A stretch of DNA of 64,000 nt from Dawidia cretensis. Its GTDB lineage: Bacteria; Bacteroidota; Bacteroidia; Cytophagales; Cyclobacteriaceae. Both the position numbers and the translations under genes were made by a program. Below, piece after piece: positions 36,007 to 44,262 of this stretch. The stretch is taken from contig NZ_JAHESE010000011.1 in NCBI RefSeq assembly GCF_018598175.1, positions 62,001-126,000 on the forward strand, in the 5' to 3' direction. Position 1 is the stretch's first letter; each line of letters begins with the position of its first letter. The notes beneath the pieces are model-generated. The model was not told the origin of the DNA. It ran no database searches and worked only from the letters and a program-made list of their open reading frames with translations.

Positions 36007-36201
36007 ATGCCCATGAAAACGAAAGACGCAAAAACGAAGAAATCAAACAAACAAAAACCAGCTGCCACCACGAAAGACAAACAGGCGCATCAAAAGCCAC
36101 AGGCGAACGACGGTGCACCGGACCATACCCCAGAGCCACCGCAGATGATGCACCCGCTGTCGTCCGAGGAACGCGAGCGAAAGAAGGACAAAAGCCAATA
36201 G
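36007..36201 (+). CDS. Small Lys-rich hydrophilic protein
   Basis: 64 residues (or 62 from the second ATG at 36013), made mostly of Lys, Thr, Gln, Pro and Glu (start KTKDAKTKKSNKQKPAATTK, end SSEERERKKDKSQ). It looks intrinsically disordered, and no family is recognised. The other open frame across the same bases (35979-36209) has an unbalanced composition and is judged to be a shadow. Whether it is expressed is uncertain. Confidence 0.4.
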   Translation: MPMKTKDAKTKKSNKQKPAATTKDKQAHQKPQANDGAPDHTPEPPQMMHPLSSEERERKKDKSQ

Positions 36202-36333
36202 TCCGTTGATCGGCAACGTCGCGTTTTATAGGAGCGAACGCCCTTCTTATAGTAAAAACCGCGTAAATTCATTTGGGAGTAACACTTTTGTGCGCCCGGC
36301 GTACATAGTCCGGTCTAACCGAATGTTTTTACG

Positions 36334-37875
36334 ATGATCCCTTCTGCCTCGTCTCTACACGCTGAAAAGCGCTTGACCGTCATCCTGGCGGCCGCCTGTT
36401 TTTTGTTGCACCTGGCCGTAAACCTGGCCGGTGGATATGGTCTTTTTCGCGACGAGCTGTATTACCTGGCCTGCAGCGATAATCTCGCGTGGGGTTACGT
36501 AGACCAGCCACCCTTCTCTTTATTTATATTAAAGTTAGTCCGGCTGGTCGCGGGCGATAGCCTGGTGGCCGTGCGCATGGTACCGGCGCTGGCACATGCC
36601 GGCACCGTGGCCCTGGTAGGCCTGATCGTGTGCGAGCTGGGGGGCAGGCGGTTTGCTGTGTTCATGGCCTGTCTGGCTGTAACGGTCTCGATCATCCACC
36701 TGGCTATGGGCGGGTATTATTCCATGAACGGCCTGGACATCGTGCTGTGGTCGGCGGCCCTGTATGTTTTGTTGATCTTGTATCGCACGGGTAACCATTA
36801 CTATTGGTTACTGCTTGGAACGCTGCTGGGCATTGGTCTCTTGAATAAGATCAGCGTATTGTTCTTCGGGGCGGGAATCTTTGTCAGCCTGGTGATTGCG
36901 CAGCGGCGATGGCTTGCGACACCGTGGCCTTATATCGCCGGAGCGATCGCACTGCTGGTGTTTACGCCCTATATATTCTGGAACTGGCAGCACGATCTGG
37001 CGCACCTCGAATTTATACACGAGGCAAATGCCGGCAAGTATAGCACCCGCACCCGCTGGGATTTTATCCACGAGCAGTTGATTTTACTGAATCCTTTCAA
37101 TATACCCTTGTGGGCCGCCGGCCTGGTGGTGCTGTTTACATATAAGCCATTGCGGCCCTATCGATGGCTCGGCTGGATGTTTATGACGGTTTTTCTGATC
37201 TTATTCATCAATGGTACCTCCAAGGGCGAATACATGACACCGGCCTATGGCTGCTTGTTTGCCGCAGGGGCCGTGTGGTGTGAACAGCGTTTGATAGGAA
37301 GGGGCCTCTATTGGATACGATATGCATATGCTACGGTGGTAATAATAGGTACGCTGTTAGTGCTCCCTTCGGTATTGCCGATCCTGCCGGTGACGGATTA
37401 TGTGGCGTATGCAGAAGCTGTTGGTCTCAAGCCTACATCAAATGAAAATAAGGAGCTGTCGGAACTGCCGCAGTTTTACGCAGACATGTTTGGCTGGCAG
37501 GAGAAAGCCGACGCCGTGGCGAAAGCCTACCAGTCGTTGAGTCCTGAAGACCAGGCCCGCTGTGCTATTATTTCTGATAATTACGGGCGGTGCGGTGCCA
37601 TTGACTATTACGGTCGTGCGTATGGTCTGCCCAAGGCCATTGGCACGCACAATAACTATTGGATCTGGGGGCCGCGAAACCATACGGGTGAGGTTATGAT
37701 CATTCTGGGGGGAAGACTGAAAGACCATGCCGAATATTTCGAATCGTGTGAGAAGGTAGGTGTGGCGACGTGCCAATATTGTATGCCATATGAAAACAAC
37801 GTCGGTGTCTATGTAGGCCGTAAACTCAAAAAACCGCTGGCGGAAATATGGGATGGCCTTAAGCACTATGATTAA
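36334..37875 (+). CDS. Glycosyltransferase family 39 / ArnT-like membrane protein
   Basis: 513 residues with about nine to ten membrane helices. The first periplasmic loop contains FRDELYYLACSDNLAWGYVD followed by QPP, in which the Asp-Glu pair is the signature of GT39/ArnT-type enzymes that use polyprenyl-phosphate sugars. The C-terminal ~120 residues are soluble (periplasmic, CAIISDNYGRCGAIDYYGRA). It probably transfers a sugar to a lipid or protein at the outer face of the inner membrane. It stands alone; acceptor unknown. Confidence 0.85.
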   Translation: MIPSASSLHAEKRLTVILAAACFLLHLAVNLAGGYGLFRDELYYLACSDNLAWGYVDQPPFSLFILKLVRLVAGDSLVAVRMVPALAHAGTVALVGLIVCELGGRRFAVFMACLAVTVSIIHLAMGGYYSMNGLDIVLWSAALYVLLILYRTGNHYYWLLLGTLLGIGLLNKISVLFFGAGIFVSLVIAQRRWLATPWPYIAGAIALLVFTPYIFWNWQHDLAHLEFIHEANAGKYSTRTRWDFIHEQLILLNPFNIPLWAAGLVVLFTYKPLRPYRWLGWMFMTVFLILFINGTSKGEYMTPAYGCLFAAGAVWCEQRLIGRGLYWIRYAYATVVIIGTLLVLPSVLPILPVTDYVAYAEAVGLKPTSNENKELSELPQFYADMFGWQEKADAVAKAYQSLSPEDQARCAIISDNYGRCGAIDYYGRAYGLPKAIGTHNNYWIWGPRNHTGEVMIILGGRLKDHAEYFESCEKVGVATCQYCMPYENNVGVYVGRKLKKPLAEIWDGLKHYD

Positions 37876-37955
37876 CGGGTGTTAAATTATAATGCGGGTG
37901 GTTTGTGACTGTCGGGGAGGCGGAGCATTACGTATATAATTAAACCAATATACGT

Positions 37956-38492
37956 ATGGCTGAAATAAACTCTTCCGCTTCTGGTAGCAAAGGCTCTGGT
38001 AAGACACGACGTCTGCGCGCGTCCACACGCATTGATATGACACCGATGGTTGATCTGGCATTTCTGCTACTCACATTCTTTATGCTGACGACAGAATTTA
38101 ACAAGCAATATGTCATGCCTTTAACCGTGCCCGCGCAACCTGATAATCCTGGGCAGGCACCCCTGATCAATGGCAAACGGGTATTGTCGGTTGTTTTAGG
38201 GCCGCACGACAAGGTGCATTGGTATATGGGCAAAGAAGGTACACCTTCTGTCACCAGCATGCGAAACATACGCAAAGTGCTGCTGGAAAAGCGATCACAG
38301 GTCGATAGCCTCTATGTTATGATCAAGCCTTCTGACAAATCGCGGTATCGAAACATGGTGGACATTCTCGATGAGATGGCTATTACGGATATAAAGTGGT
38401 TCTCGCTGGTAGCCATTACAGACTACGACAAAACGGTATTGGCAGAGGCATCATCCGTGGGACAGGCGTCCCCAACTGGCCGGCAACCCTAG
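37956..38492 (+). CDS. ExbD/TolR-type biopolymer transport protein
   Basis: 178 residues. A basic, Ser/Gly-rich N-terminus (GSKGSGKTRRLRASTRID) leads into the single membrane helix with the conserved Asp (MTPMVDLAFLLLTFFML), which carries protons in ExbB/ExbD motors. The periplasmic part includes VMIKPSDKSRYRNMVDILDE. It should energise TonB or a Tol-like system with an ExbB partner, but no exbB, tonB or second exbD is adjacent. Bacteroidota often have several ExbD paralogues; the orphan setting is notable. Confidence 0.88.
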   Translation: MAEINSSASGSKGSGKTRRLRASTRIDMTPMVDLAFLLLTFFMLTTEFNKQYVMPLTVPAQPDNPGQAPLINGKRVLSVVLGPHDKVHWYMGKEGTPSVTSMRNIRKVLLEKRSQVDSLYVMIKPSDKSRYRNMVDILDEMAITDIKWFSLVAITDYDKTVLAEASSVGQASPTGRQP

Positions 38493-38613
38493 TGGTTGGT
38501 GTGTAAGAAAATCCCCTGAGGCTTGGGGAAACCAGCACGGTTAGCGGCATTTGGAGGTTCGCGTTCACGGCACACGGATTGTATTCCACACATCAAGAAT
38601 ATAACCTACTGCT

Positions 38614-39978
38614 ATGATAATGTTTCAGCGCACCCTCGTCATCCTCATCGGAGGTATCCTGCTGGTCGTAGCAGGGTGGTGTGGTCTCCAGGTCTACCAG
38701 CTCTCGAATACCCGGGCGGCCATTAAGAAAGACTACAGCGTCCTCAATAACATTACGTACGGGCTACTTTCCGTAAACGCCTGGCGCGATCACATGGTGC
38801 GCGTTGTGACGCACCGCATCGACGATTTCGAATTTACACCCGAGCAGGAAGCTGCCCTCAAACACGAAGTTTCACAAGTGTTGCACGCGGTGATCAACAA
38901 GGCTGACAGCATGATCGATCGCAAGCAGCGAACGGTAGGGGGTAAGATCAAAAAGTTTGCAGTAAGGGCATTGGTAAATGAGAATAAGTTGCATGACCGT
39001 GTGCCCGAGTTTGCCCAGACCATTGTCAACGAAGTAAAGAAACCCAAGAATCGGGAGAAGCTGAAATACCTCGCGCAAAGTAAGCTGGAGGAGTTTGGCA
39101 CCATTACCTACGACAGTATGAACGACATTCATCGCGTCGAGGTTATTCTGCAAAAGTACGGCGCCGTGGATGTGGTGTCGTTTAATAAAACGGCTGAGAC
39201 ACGTCTGGCTGGCTTGCAAGACCGCGCGTATTTCTTTACATATGCGATCGTGGGTATTTTAGTGCTCTTCCTGGTGGTTTGGCTGATACTCCGAAATCGT
39301 CAGCCGGTACACACGCCATTCTTTATAGTATCTGTGTCGATGGCGCTGTTGGTACTATGCGTCGGGCTGACGACGCCGATGATCGAAATCGATGCGCGGA
39401 TCAAAGAGATGAGCTTTCAGTTGATTGGTGAGCCTATATCCTTTCACGACCAGGTCATTTTCTTCCAGAGCAAAAGCATTGTAGATGTAGTGCGTATATT
39501 ATTAGAGACGGGTAAGTTTGACTCGGCATTCGTTGGTATCCTGATTTTGATCTTTAGTATAGTTTTTCCGATCGGAAAGTTGCTGGCGACAAAGGTTTAT
39601 CTTCTCGGAAACCAACGTTGGCGAGACAACAGGTTTATACAATTTTTTGCTTTTAAAGCCGGCAAATGGAGTATGGCCGATGTAAACGTGGTGGCGATCT
39701 TTATGGCTTACATCGGGTTTAAGGGAATATTGGACAGCCAACTGGCGCACCTGAATATGAAAACAGATTCCCTGGCAAGCATTTCTACTAACGAGACATC
39801 GCTACAGCCTGGTTTTATACTGTTCGTATCGTTTGTATTGTTTGGATTAATCTTATCGGTGATTCTGCACCGCATCACATTGCCGGAGGTAGAGCGTGCG
39901 GCGTTAGCGAAACAGCGTAGCGAGCGATCATCGTGGCGTCGATTGGTTTCGCCGGCCTCGCGGTATTTTCATTCTTAA
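38614..39978 (+). CDS. Membrane protein with PqiA (paraquat-inducible A) domain and long periplasmic insert
   Basis: 454 residues. One N-terminal membrane helix (LVILIGGILLVVAGWCGLQV) is followed by about 170 periplasmic residues, helical and Lys-rich (NINDxEFTPEQEAALKHEV-like pattern), then four membrane segments (about 205-225, 235-255, 300-320, 410-430). The second half has the PqiA signature (LLVLCVGLTTPMIEIDARIK, a GKWSMADVNVVAIFMAYIGF segment). PqiA proteins work in inter-membrane lipid handling. The extra N-terminal helical domain is unlike standard PqiA and may be lineage specific. Stop overlaps the next, convergent gene by 4 bases. Confidence 0.7.
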   Translation: MIMFQRTLVILIGGILLVVAGWCGLQVYQLSNTRAAIKKDYSVLNNITYGLLSVNAWRDHMVRVVTHRIDDFEFTPEQEAALKHEVSQVLHAVINKADSMIDRKQRTVGGKIKKFAVRALVNENKLHDRVPEFAQTIVNEVKKPKNREKLKYLAQSKLEEFGTITYDSMNDIHRVEVILQKYGAVDVVSFNKTAETRLAGLQDRAYFFTYAIVGILVLFLVVWLILRNRQPVHTPFFIVSVSMALLVLCVGLTTPMIEIDARIKEMSFQLIGEPISFHDQVIFFQSKSIVDVVRILLETGKFDSAFVGILILIFSIVFPIGKLLATKVYLLGNQRWRDNRFIQFFAFKAGKWSMADVNVVAIFMAYIGFKGILDSQLAHLNMKTDSLASISTNETSLQPGFILFVSFVLFGLILSVILHRITLPEVERAALAKQRSERSSWRRLVSPASRYFHS

Positions 39979-40199
39979 TACCGCGCTTCGATACCGAATA
40001 CGCCATGAAAGTGATCCTCCAATGAATTGGTCTGACGTTTTGGGAAACCGGGTTCTTCCTGGGTGATCCAGAAGACATCTGTGCCGGTGGCCTTTGTAAT
40101 GATCAACGTATTTTCTTCCGTATAAGCCCGCACAGACCGTGCCCCTTCGTTTAAGTGGCTGATGGTTTCCTCGATTAAATCAAGTGATTGTTGTTCCAT
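39975..40199 (-). CDS. Small protein of unknown function
   Basis: 74 residues from the ATG at 40199 (MEQQSLDLIEETISHLNEGA, ending FGIEARY). A perfect TATCTTTG -7 element ends 3 bases upstream, which decides the start: the longer frame (to 40601) would run antisense through arfB. The protein is soluble and acidic, with no recognised domain. Its stop overlaps the PqiA-like stop. Confidence 0.6.
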   Translation of the reverse strand: MEQQSLDLIEETISHLNEGARSVRAYTEENTLIITKATGTDVFWITQEEPGFPKRQTNSLEDHFHGVFGIEARY

Positions 40200-40202
40200 G
40201 GG

Positions 40203-40210
40203 CCAAAGAT
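40203..40210 (-). promoter_or_regulatory. -7 promoter element TATCTTTG, nearly leaderless gene
   Basis: Exact match to TAnnTTTG on the minus strand, with its last base 3 bases before the ATG at 40199. Implies a transcript with almost no 5' leader, if used. Confidence 0.5.
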
Positions 40211-40305
40211 AGGGAAAACGGCTTATCTTTTGGTTGCCGGCGCGCCGGCCAATCGCCAAGGCGCAGGTTTTGCGGGATTTTTGCGATATTACCGGCCTTA
40301 TTGTT

Positions 40306-40725
40306 ATGACAACGCAGCGAAAGTTAACAGCAGCCCTGCTCGCACACGAGCTCGATTTTAGTACCGCGCGGAGCGGTGGTCCCGGCGGACAGAATGTGAA
40401 CAAGGTGAACACCAAAGTGATCCTTAAATTTGATGTGGCGCAGTCGCAGGTGCTCACAGACGAAGAGCGCGACATCATCACACGGAAACTACGTGCTTCG
40501 ATGACGAACGAGGGGGTGCTGATGGTGGTGGCACAGGAAAGTCGTTCACAGCTGACCAACAAAGAAACAGCTGTTGAGAAGCTCGAAAAAATGTTGGCCA
40601 AGGCGTTTGTAAAGAAAAAAGCGCGGAAGGCGACGAAGCCTACGAAAGGGGCCGTTCAAGAGCGGATCAAGGGGAAAAAACAGCGCTCGGAGAAGAAGAA
40701 ATGGCGTCAAAGCCCAACGGACTAA
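40306..40725 (+). CDS. arfB: Alternative ribosome rescue factor / peptidyl-tRNA hydrolase
   Basis: 139 residues from ATG 40306 (MTTQRKLTAALLAHELDFST); the frame is open upstream but without similarity. The catalytic GGQ motif is present in SGGPGGQNVNKVNTKV, followed by a short RF-1-like domain and a strongly basic C-terminal tail (KKKARKATKPTK ... RSEKKKW). This tail inserts in the empty mRNA channel of stalled ribosomes, and GGQ hydrolyses the peptidyl-tRNA. Length and architecture match ArfB (YaeJ), not full release factors. The stop TAA overlaps the ATG of the next gene (TAATG). Confidence 0.93.
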   Translation: MTTQRKLTAALLAHELDFSTARSGGPGGQNVNKVNTKVILKFDVAQSQVLTDEERDIITRKLRASMTNEGVLMVVAQESRSQLTNKETAVEKLEKMLAKAFVKKKARKATKPTKGAVQERIKGKKQRSEKKKWRQSPTD

Positions 40726-40895
40726 TGAAAACGAAAGAATGCCCTTCATGTGCGATGGACATTGACGCCCGTGCTAAAGTTTGTCCTATCTGCCAGTATG
40801 AATTTGCTGAGCCCAGTAGCGGTATGCGTGCAGCGGTAATACTGCTGGCAATTATTTTGCTATTGCTTTCGCTCTTCTCCTGGTGGAGACTCTAG
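40725..40895 (+). CDS. Small zinc-ribbon membrane protein
   Basis: 56 residues. Two CxxC pairs (CPSC and CPIC, the second in KVCPICQYEF) form a zinc ribbon of the DUF7577/zinc-ribbon type, followed by a single C-terminal membrane helix (AAVILLAIILLLLSLFSWW). It is translationally coupled to arfB (TAATG overlap). Function unknown. Too short for most gene finders, but the motif and coupling make it credible. Confidence 0.75.
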   Translation: MKTKECPSCAMDIDARAKVCPICQYEFAEPSSGMRAAVILLAIILLLLSLFSWWRL

Positions 40896-40902
40896 CGGGA
40901 TC

Positions 40903-41538
40903 TTAGATTCCAAACGATATACCGGCGGTTATACCGATGGCCTGGTTAATAATAGAGGTGTTACTGGCTTTTGATATGTCGGTTAGACCGTGGGTATACC
41001 GCGCATCGATGAGAATGCGTGTACCCGGTGAACATTCGTAGTTAAAGCCCAGCCCGGCCGTTACACCGAAGTCAAACGTATTGTAGAAATCGCCATAGTC
41101 GTCCAGCTTTTCGTAATCGCCATCCCCTATTTTGTTTCGCACTCCGGTTAGGAAACCAAACGACGGACCCGCAAATAGGTTGGGACGGAAGGCGCCGTCA
41201 CGGTTAAAAAACAAACGGACAATGACGGGAACCTCGATGTAATTTAAGGTTTGTTTTTCATCGCCATCGTCATCCTGCGCACCCTTCTGTGAGAAGAGCA
41301 CCTTGCCTGTAAAGGCGTGTGTATTGCGGATGCTATAGGTAAGAAAACCACCGCCGAGGATGCCGGTCTTAAATTTGGAATCACTGCCGTCGTCGCCATA
41401 TTTTGCCAGGTTGATGCCTACTTCCGGACCGATACTCCAAACTTTGTCATCTTCCTGCGCTGAGGCTTGTTGTGGTAATATGACCGCGCCAACAAAAGCA
41501 ATCGCAGACATAAAAATTGTGATGATATTCTTTTTCAT
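40903..41538 (-). CDS. PorT-like outer-membrane beta-barrel protein
   Basis: 211 residues from ATG 41538 (MKKNIITIFMSAIAFVGAVI, signal peptide, cleaved after QQASAQ). The mature part has the OMP_b-brl_2 pattern (SIGPEVGINLAKYG, FKTGILGGGFLTYSI, YECSPGTRILIDARYTHGL) and ends in GITAGISFGI, as expected for a small eight-strand barrel. It is probably a structural or adhesion-type surface barrel. The last bases lie 7 bases after the convergent zinc-ribbon gene. Confidence 0.8.
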   Translation of the reverse strand: MKKNIITIFMSAIAFVGAVILPQQASAQEDDKVWSIGPEVGINLAKYGDDGSDSKFKTGILGGGFLTYSIRNTHAFTGKVLFSQKGAQDDDGDEKQTLNYIEVPVIVRLFFNRDGAFRPNLFAGPSFGFLTGVRNKIGDGDYEKLDDYGDFYNTFDFGVTAGLGFNYECSPGTRILIDARYTHGLTDISKASNTSIINQAIGITAGISFGI

Positions 41539-41711
41539 AGTTTCTCGTTGTTTGAAGGAACAAGGAAATAATTGGTCCGTTGCGAAAATCGATTGCAACT
41601 GCGTGTTTTGGAGGAATCTGCTCTACAAGAAGGTGCTGATAAATACGATAACGTGTCGTATTGACACTGTTTCGGGCGTTGATCCCGGGTGGTAGTATCA
41701 TTGCCAGCGCT

Positions 41712-41719
41712 TATATTTG
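41712..41719 (+). promoter_or_regulatory. -7 promoter element TATATTTG
   Basis: Exact match to TAnnTTTG, 19 bases before the ATG at 41739. No convincing -33 TTTG is seen at the expected spacing. Confidence 0.5.
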
Positions 41720-41738
41720 CGGCAAAAATGATTTGCCC

Positions 41739-42569
41739 ATGAGGCTCGGACAATTAGCCAGAAAGCTTTCAGTAAGCCCTGCAGAAGTTACTGCGTTACT
41801 CACCCGTAAGAATATTCAGATCGAAGAAGGTATTAATACCCGGTTGACGGATGAGCAGTTAACATCGATCTTGCACCACTATGGCAACGTGCTGTCAGCG
41901 GTAACGTTAGCGGAAGAGTCTGCCATAGAAGAGGGTACCACGACAATGCCGGATGAGCAGACCGATACCATCGCGCAAGAGCCCATGCAGGAGGCCTTAT
42001 CATCTATGCCGGAACAAGCTGGCGATCAGGTAGTCCTATCTGATTCGGCGGAGCAGCAGGCAGGGGCGGATATACCACAGCATGCAGGTGTGTCGACAGA
42101 CGAGCGTCCCACGCTGATCAAAGCACCCAAAGTAGAGTTGAGTGGATTACGAATATTAGGCAAGATTGAATTGCCCCAGCCAAAAAAGAAAGAAGCTTCA
42201 GAAAAGCAGGAAGGGGAAGCGGATACAGAAAAACCTGAGTCGCCGGTACAAAAAGATCGACGCCAGTCGATACGAGATGATCGGGGCAGTGGCCGAAGGC
42301 AACCACGGAATCGTGAAGGAGAGCGCCCTCGAAAAAATCCGGTATCTGCACAACGGGAGCGTGAGGCACGCGAGGCAGAAGACAACCGACGGGAGCTTGC
42401 ACGCCAGGAGAAAGAACGTCGTACACAATATTACCAACAACGTGTCAAGGCGTCTGTACCGACAAAACCGGCCCGTCTTTTTAATGAAGAGGTGACGGAT
42501 ATGAAAAACGACCGGAAACCTGCTCCGAAAGGCTGGTTCGGTAAACTTCTGCAGTGGTTTAAGTCATAA
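41739..42569 (+). CDS. Free-standing IF-2 N-terminal-like protein with charged linker
   Basis: 276 residues from ATG 41739, just downstream of a -7 element. The first ~50 residues (MRLGQLARKLSVSPAEVTAL, then LLTRKNIQIEEGINTRLTDE) resemble the IF2_N helical module. A segment near residue 128 (TLIKAPKVELSGLRILGKIE) looks like the sequence preceding the charged linker of Bacteroidota IF-2, and the rest is a Lys/Glu/Arg-rich disordered region ending in GWFGKLLQWFKS. The G-domain and everything after it is missing. It could bind ribosomes or nucleic acids; this is inference. Confidence 0.55.
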   Translation: MRLGQLARKLSVSPAEVTALLTRKNIQIEEGINTRLTDEQLTSILHHYGNVLSAVTLAEESAIEEGTTTMPDEQTDTIAQEPMQEALSSMPEQAGDQVVLSDSAEQQAGADIPQHAGVSTDERPTLIKAPKVELSGLRILGKIELPQPKKKEASEKQEGEADTEKPESPVQKDRRQSIRDDRGSGRRQPRNREGERPRKNPVSAQREREAREAEDNRRELARQEKERRTQYYQQRVKASVPTKPARLFNEEVTDMKNDRKPAPKGWFGKLLQWFKS

Positions 42570-42634
42570 ACCGTCAGGGTGGTATAATTTTTTACCGGGG
42601 CTCTGTTAGCGACTATCTAAATGCTCCCCCGCGT

Positions 42635-42871
42635 ATGACTTACGAGATCAAAAGCAATATGATGCTGTTCGAGATGGACCGCACGGCAATTGCAGACATT
42701 GCCGTTGGTGACACTCTCCGTGCCCAGGACCTGCCCGATGCAGAATATACCTGGACTTTGCACGATAGCCAGTTTTTGGAAAGCAATCCTGACGCACGTC
42801 TATTTCTAAAGGTTCAGAAGCTTCCCAATAAACAGTATAAAGGAATGGGTGTCATGATCATTCCCGAATAG
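42635..42871 (+). CDS. Small conserved-looking hypothetical protein
   Basis: 78 residues (MTYEIKSNMMLFEMDRTAIA), starting 65 bases after the IF-2-N-like gene and in the same direction. The sequence is balanced, with no signal peptide or membrane helix (VGDTLRAQDLPDAEYTWTLH). Domain and function not recognised. Codon use looks like the neighbours, so it is probably a real gene. Confidence 0.55.
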   Translation: MTYEIKSNMMLFEMDRTAIADIAVGDTLRAQDLPDAEYTWTLHDSQFLESNPDARLFLKVQKLPNKQYKGMGVMIIPE

Positions 42872-42947
42872 ACTTGCGGGTCGGTTGTTCACCGGATGTA
42901 TAAAATGGTTCGTTTATAGCCATTTTTCAATACAGGCACCTGTATTA

Positions 42948-43454
42948 TTATAGCGTTATACGGCCTTCGACACCGTCGTCGAGCGGCCGGCCAATAATGC
43001 TTCCCGCCAGAATCTTTACCAACTGAACCATTTTGTTGTGTTTGGTATCCCAATAGTAGGCTTCCAGTGGCGTGACCTTTAGTACGGTTAGCTCAGGATC
43101 TTCTTTACCTTCTGAAAACCAGGCCTTAGCGAGGGGTGACCACAGCTCTTCGATCTTGGCCTGGTTGTGTGAGATGGTCGCCTGGCCATATACCGTTAGG
43201 TATTCGGAGTTGGCCGTATTAGTATAAAAGAGTTGTATATCAGGGTTTTCCCGGAGTTCAGAGTTCTTTTCACTTGTCTTTTGGCTAAAGAACCAAAAAT
43301 TACCTTCGTCATCCACGCGCAATGTGCTCATGGGGCGTGTTGACAGCGGACGCTTCTGTAATGAGGTAGTCATAAGACAAATAGTAGCGGACTTAATAAG
43401 GGTCTGCAGCTTTTGTATGCCCGCAGTATCGATGAGGTTTTGTGTTGCGCCCAT
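42948..43454 (-). CDS. Pyridoxamine 5'-phosphate oxidase-like flavin protein
   Basis: 168 residues. The split-barrel FMN-binding pattern is visible: ICLMTTSLQKRPLSTRPMST as strand pair, LRVDDEGNFWFFSQKTSEKN, and NPDIQLFYTNTANSEYLTVY. This is the general-stress-protein-26 type of the family (no classic PNPOx C-terminal motif). It may reduce or bind a small cofactor. Monocistronic. Confidence 0.85.
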   Translation of the reverse strand: MGATQNLIDTAGIQKLQTLIKSATICLMTTSLQKRPLSTRPMSTLRVDDEGNFWFFSQKTSEKNSELRENPDIQLFYTNTANSEYLTVYGQATISHNQAKIEELWSPLAKAWFSEGKEDPELTVLKVTPLEAYYWDTKHNKMVQLVKILAGSIIGRPLDDGVEGRITL

Positions 43455-43692
43455 AGGATTATCATTATATACAATCGCGTGGGACCAATACCGTGCCCGG
43501 GAGATCGCTGAATATACCTGCTTTTTCAGGTATTGTGTGCAAAGAATATCGCGTATTGTGGGGTGTGGGCCTCACTGTTTCCGGCGCAGGCGGCGTGATG
43601 ATTTTTTACATTATGTAATAAACGAGTAGTACGTTATACTGCTTTTAAACAAAATAAGATGCTGTATGTTTAGATAAACAGCAAATCGAATC

Positions 43693-43842
43693 ATGGAAAT
43701 TATCAATGATCTATTGTCAAAGTTTCGCCTGGCAGAACTAAGGCGTAAGCGTAAACATGTCATCTTGTTTCTGGTAACGTGTGCTATATCCACGCTCATT
43801 ACCTTATGCCTGGTCGTGTTGCTGCTCTGTAATGTTCTATGA
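43693..43842 (+). CDS. Possible 49-residue single-helix membrane protein
   Basis: A short frame begins at ATG 43693 (MEIINDLLSKFRLAELRRKR) with a basic cluster, followed by one hydrophobic helix (VILFLVTCAISTLITLCLVV) and ends at TGA 43842. The basic-then-hydrophobic pattern gives a plausible N-in membrane anchor. A TATGTTTA sequence 20-30 bases upstream resembles a -7 element. There is no known family, so it remains uncertain. Confidence 0.35.
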   Translation: MEIINDLLSKFRLAELRRKRKHVILFLVTCAISTLITLCLVVLLLCNVL

Positions 43843-43956
43843 GGTGAGACCTGTTGCGCTAAGTTTGAGGCGAACGCCAGATATTATTTCAGCGGTAGGA
43901 GGGGTAAAAATAAGGTAATAAATCTCCAAACAACGGTAAAAAGTAAAAATATAGGG

Positions 43957-44000
43957 TAAAAAAAATCCCCGGTGACTGGTATAGACCATGCTCACCGGGG
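43957..44000 (-). terminator. Rho-independent terminator of the HTH-tail gene
   Basis: Arms CCCCGGTGA (43967-43975) and TCACCGGGG (43992-44000) pair perfectly. On the minus strand the stem is followed by a run of eight T (43958-43965). Confidence 0.85.
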
Positions 44001-44022
44001 AAATTACTATTGCGTATAACTA

Positions 44023-44262
44023 TTACTTTGCTTTTTTGGCTGTTTTCTTAACAGCTTTCTTCGCCGTTTTCTTGGCTGCTTTCTTCACACGCAGGGAAAT
44101 GGTGTTGTCAAAAGCGATTTTCCGCAGCGAACCAAGCGTACGGCCCACTTTCTTGGCGATCGAGACAGAAGGAGTACCTTCCTTCACCAGCCTTTTGATA
44201 TCGGCCAATTCTTTTTTGGTAATCAGCTTACCATGGTTTTCCGGAGTTTTTTTCTTTGCCAT
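44023..44262 (-). CDS. Small HTH-like protein with histone-type Lys/Ala tail
   Basis: 79 residues from ATG 44262 (MAKKKTPENHGKLITKKELA). Residues 15-60 look like a short helix-turn-helix (DIKRLVKEGTPSVSIAKKVG, then RTLGSLRKIAFD). The last ~22 residues are a KKAAKK-type tail (VKKAAKKTAKKAVKKTAKK). The design is a specific-looking DNA-binding fold joined to an H1-like tail; compare the long H1-like protein at 17884. A strong terminator follows. No exact family is recognised. Confidence 0.65.
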   Translation of the reverse strand: MAKKKTPENHGKLITKKELADIKRLVKEGTPSVSIAKKVGRTLGSLRKIAFDNTISLRVKKAAKKTAKKAVKKTAKKAK

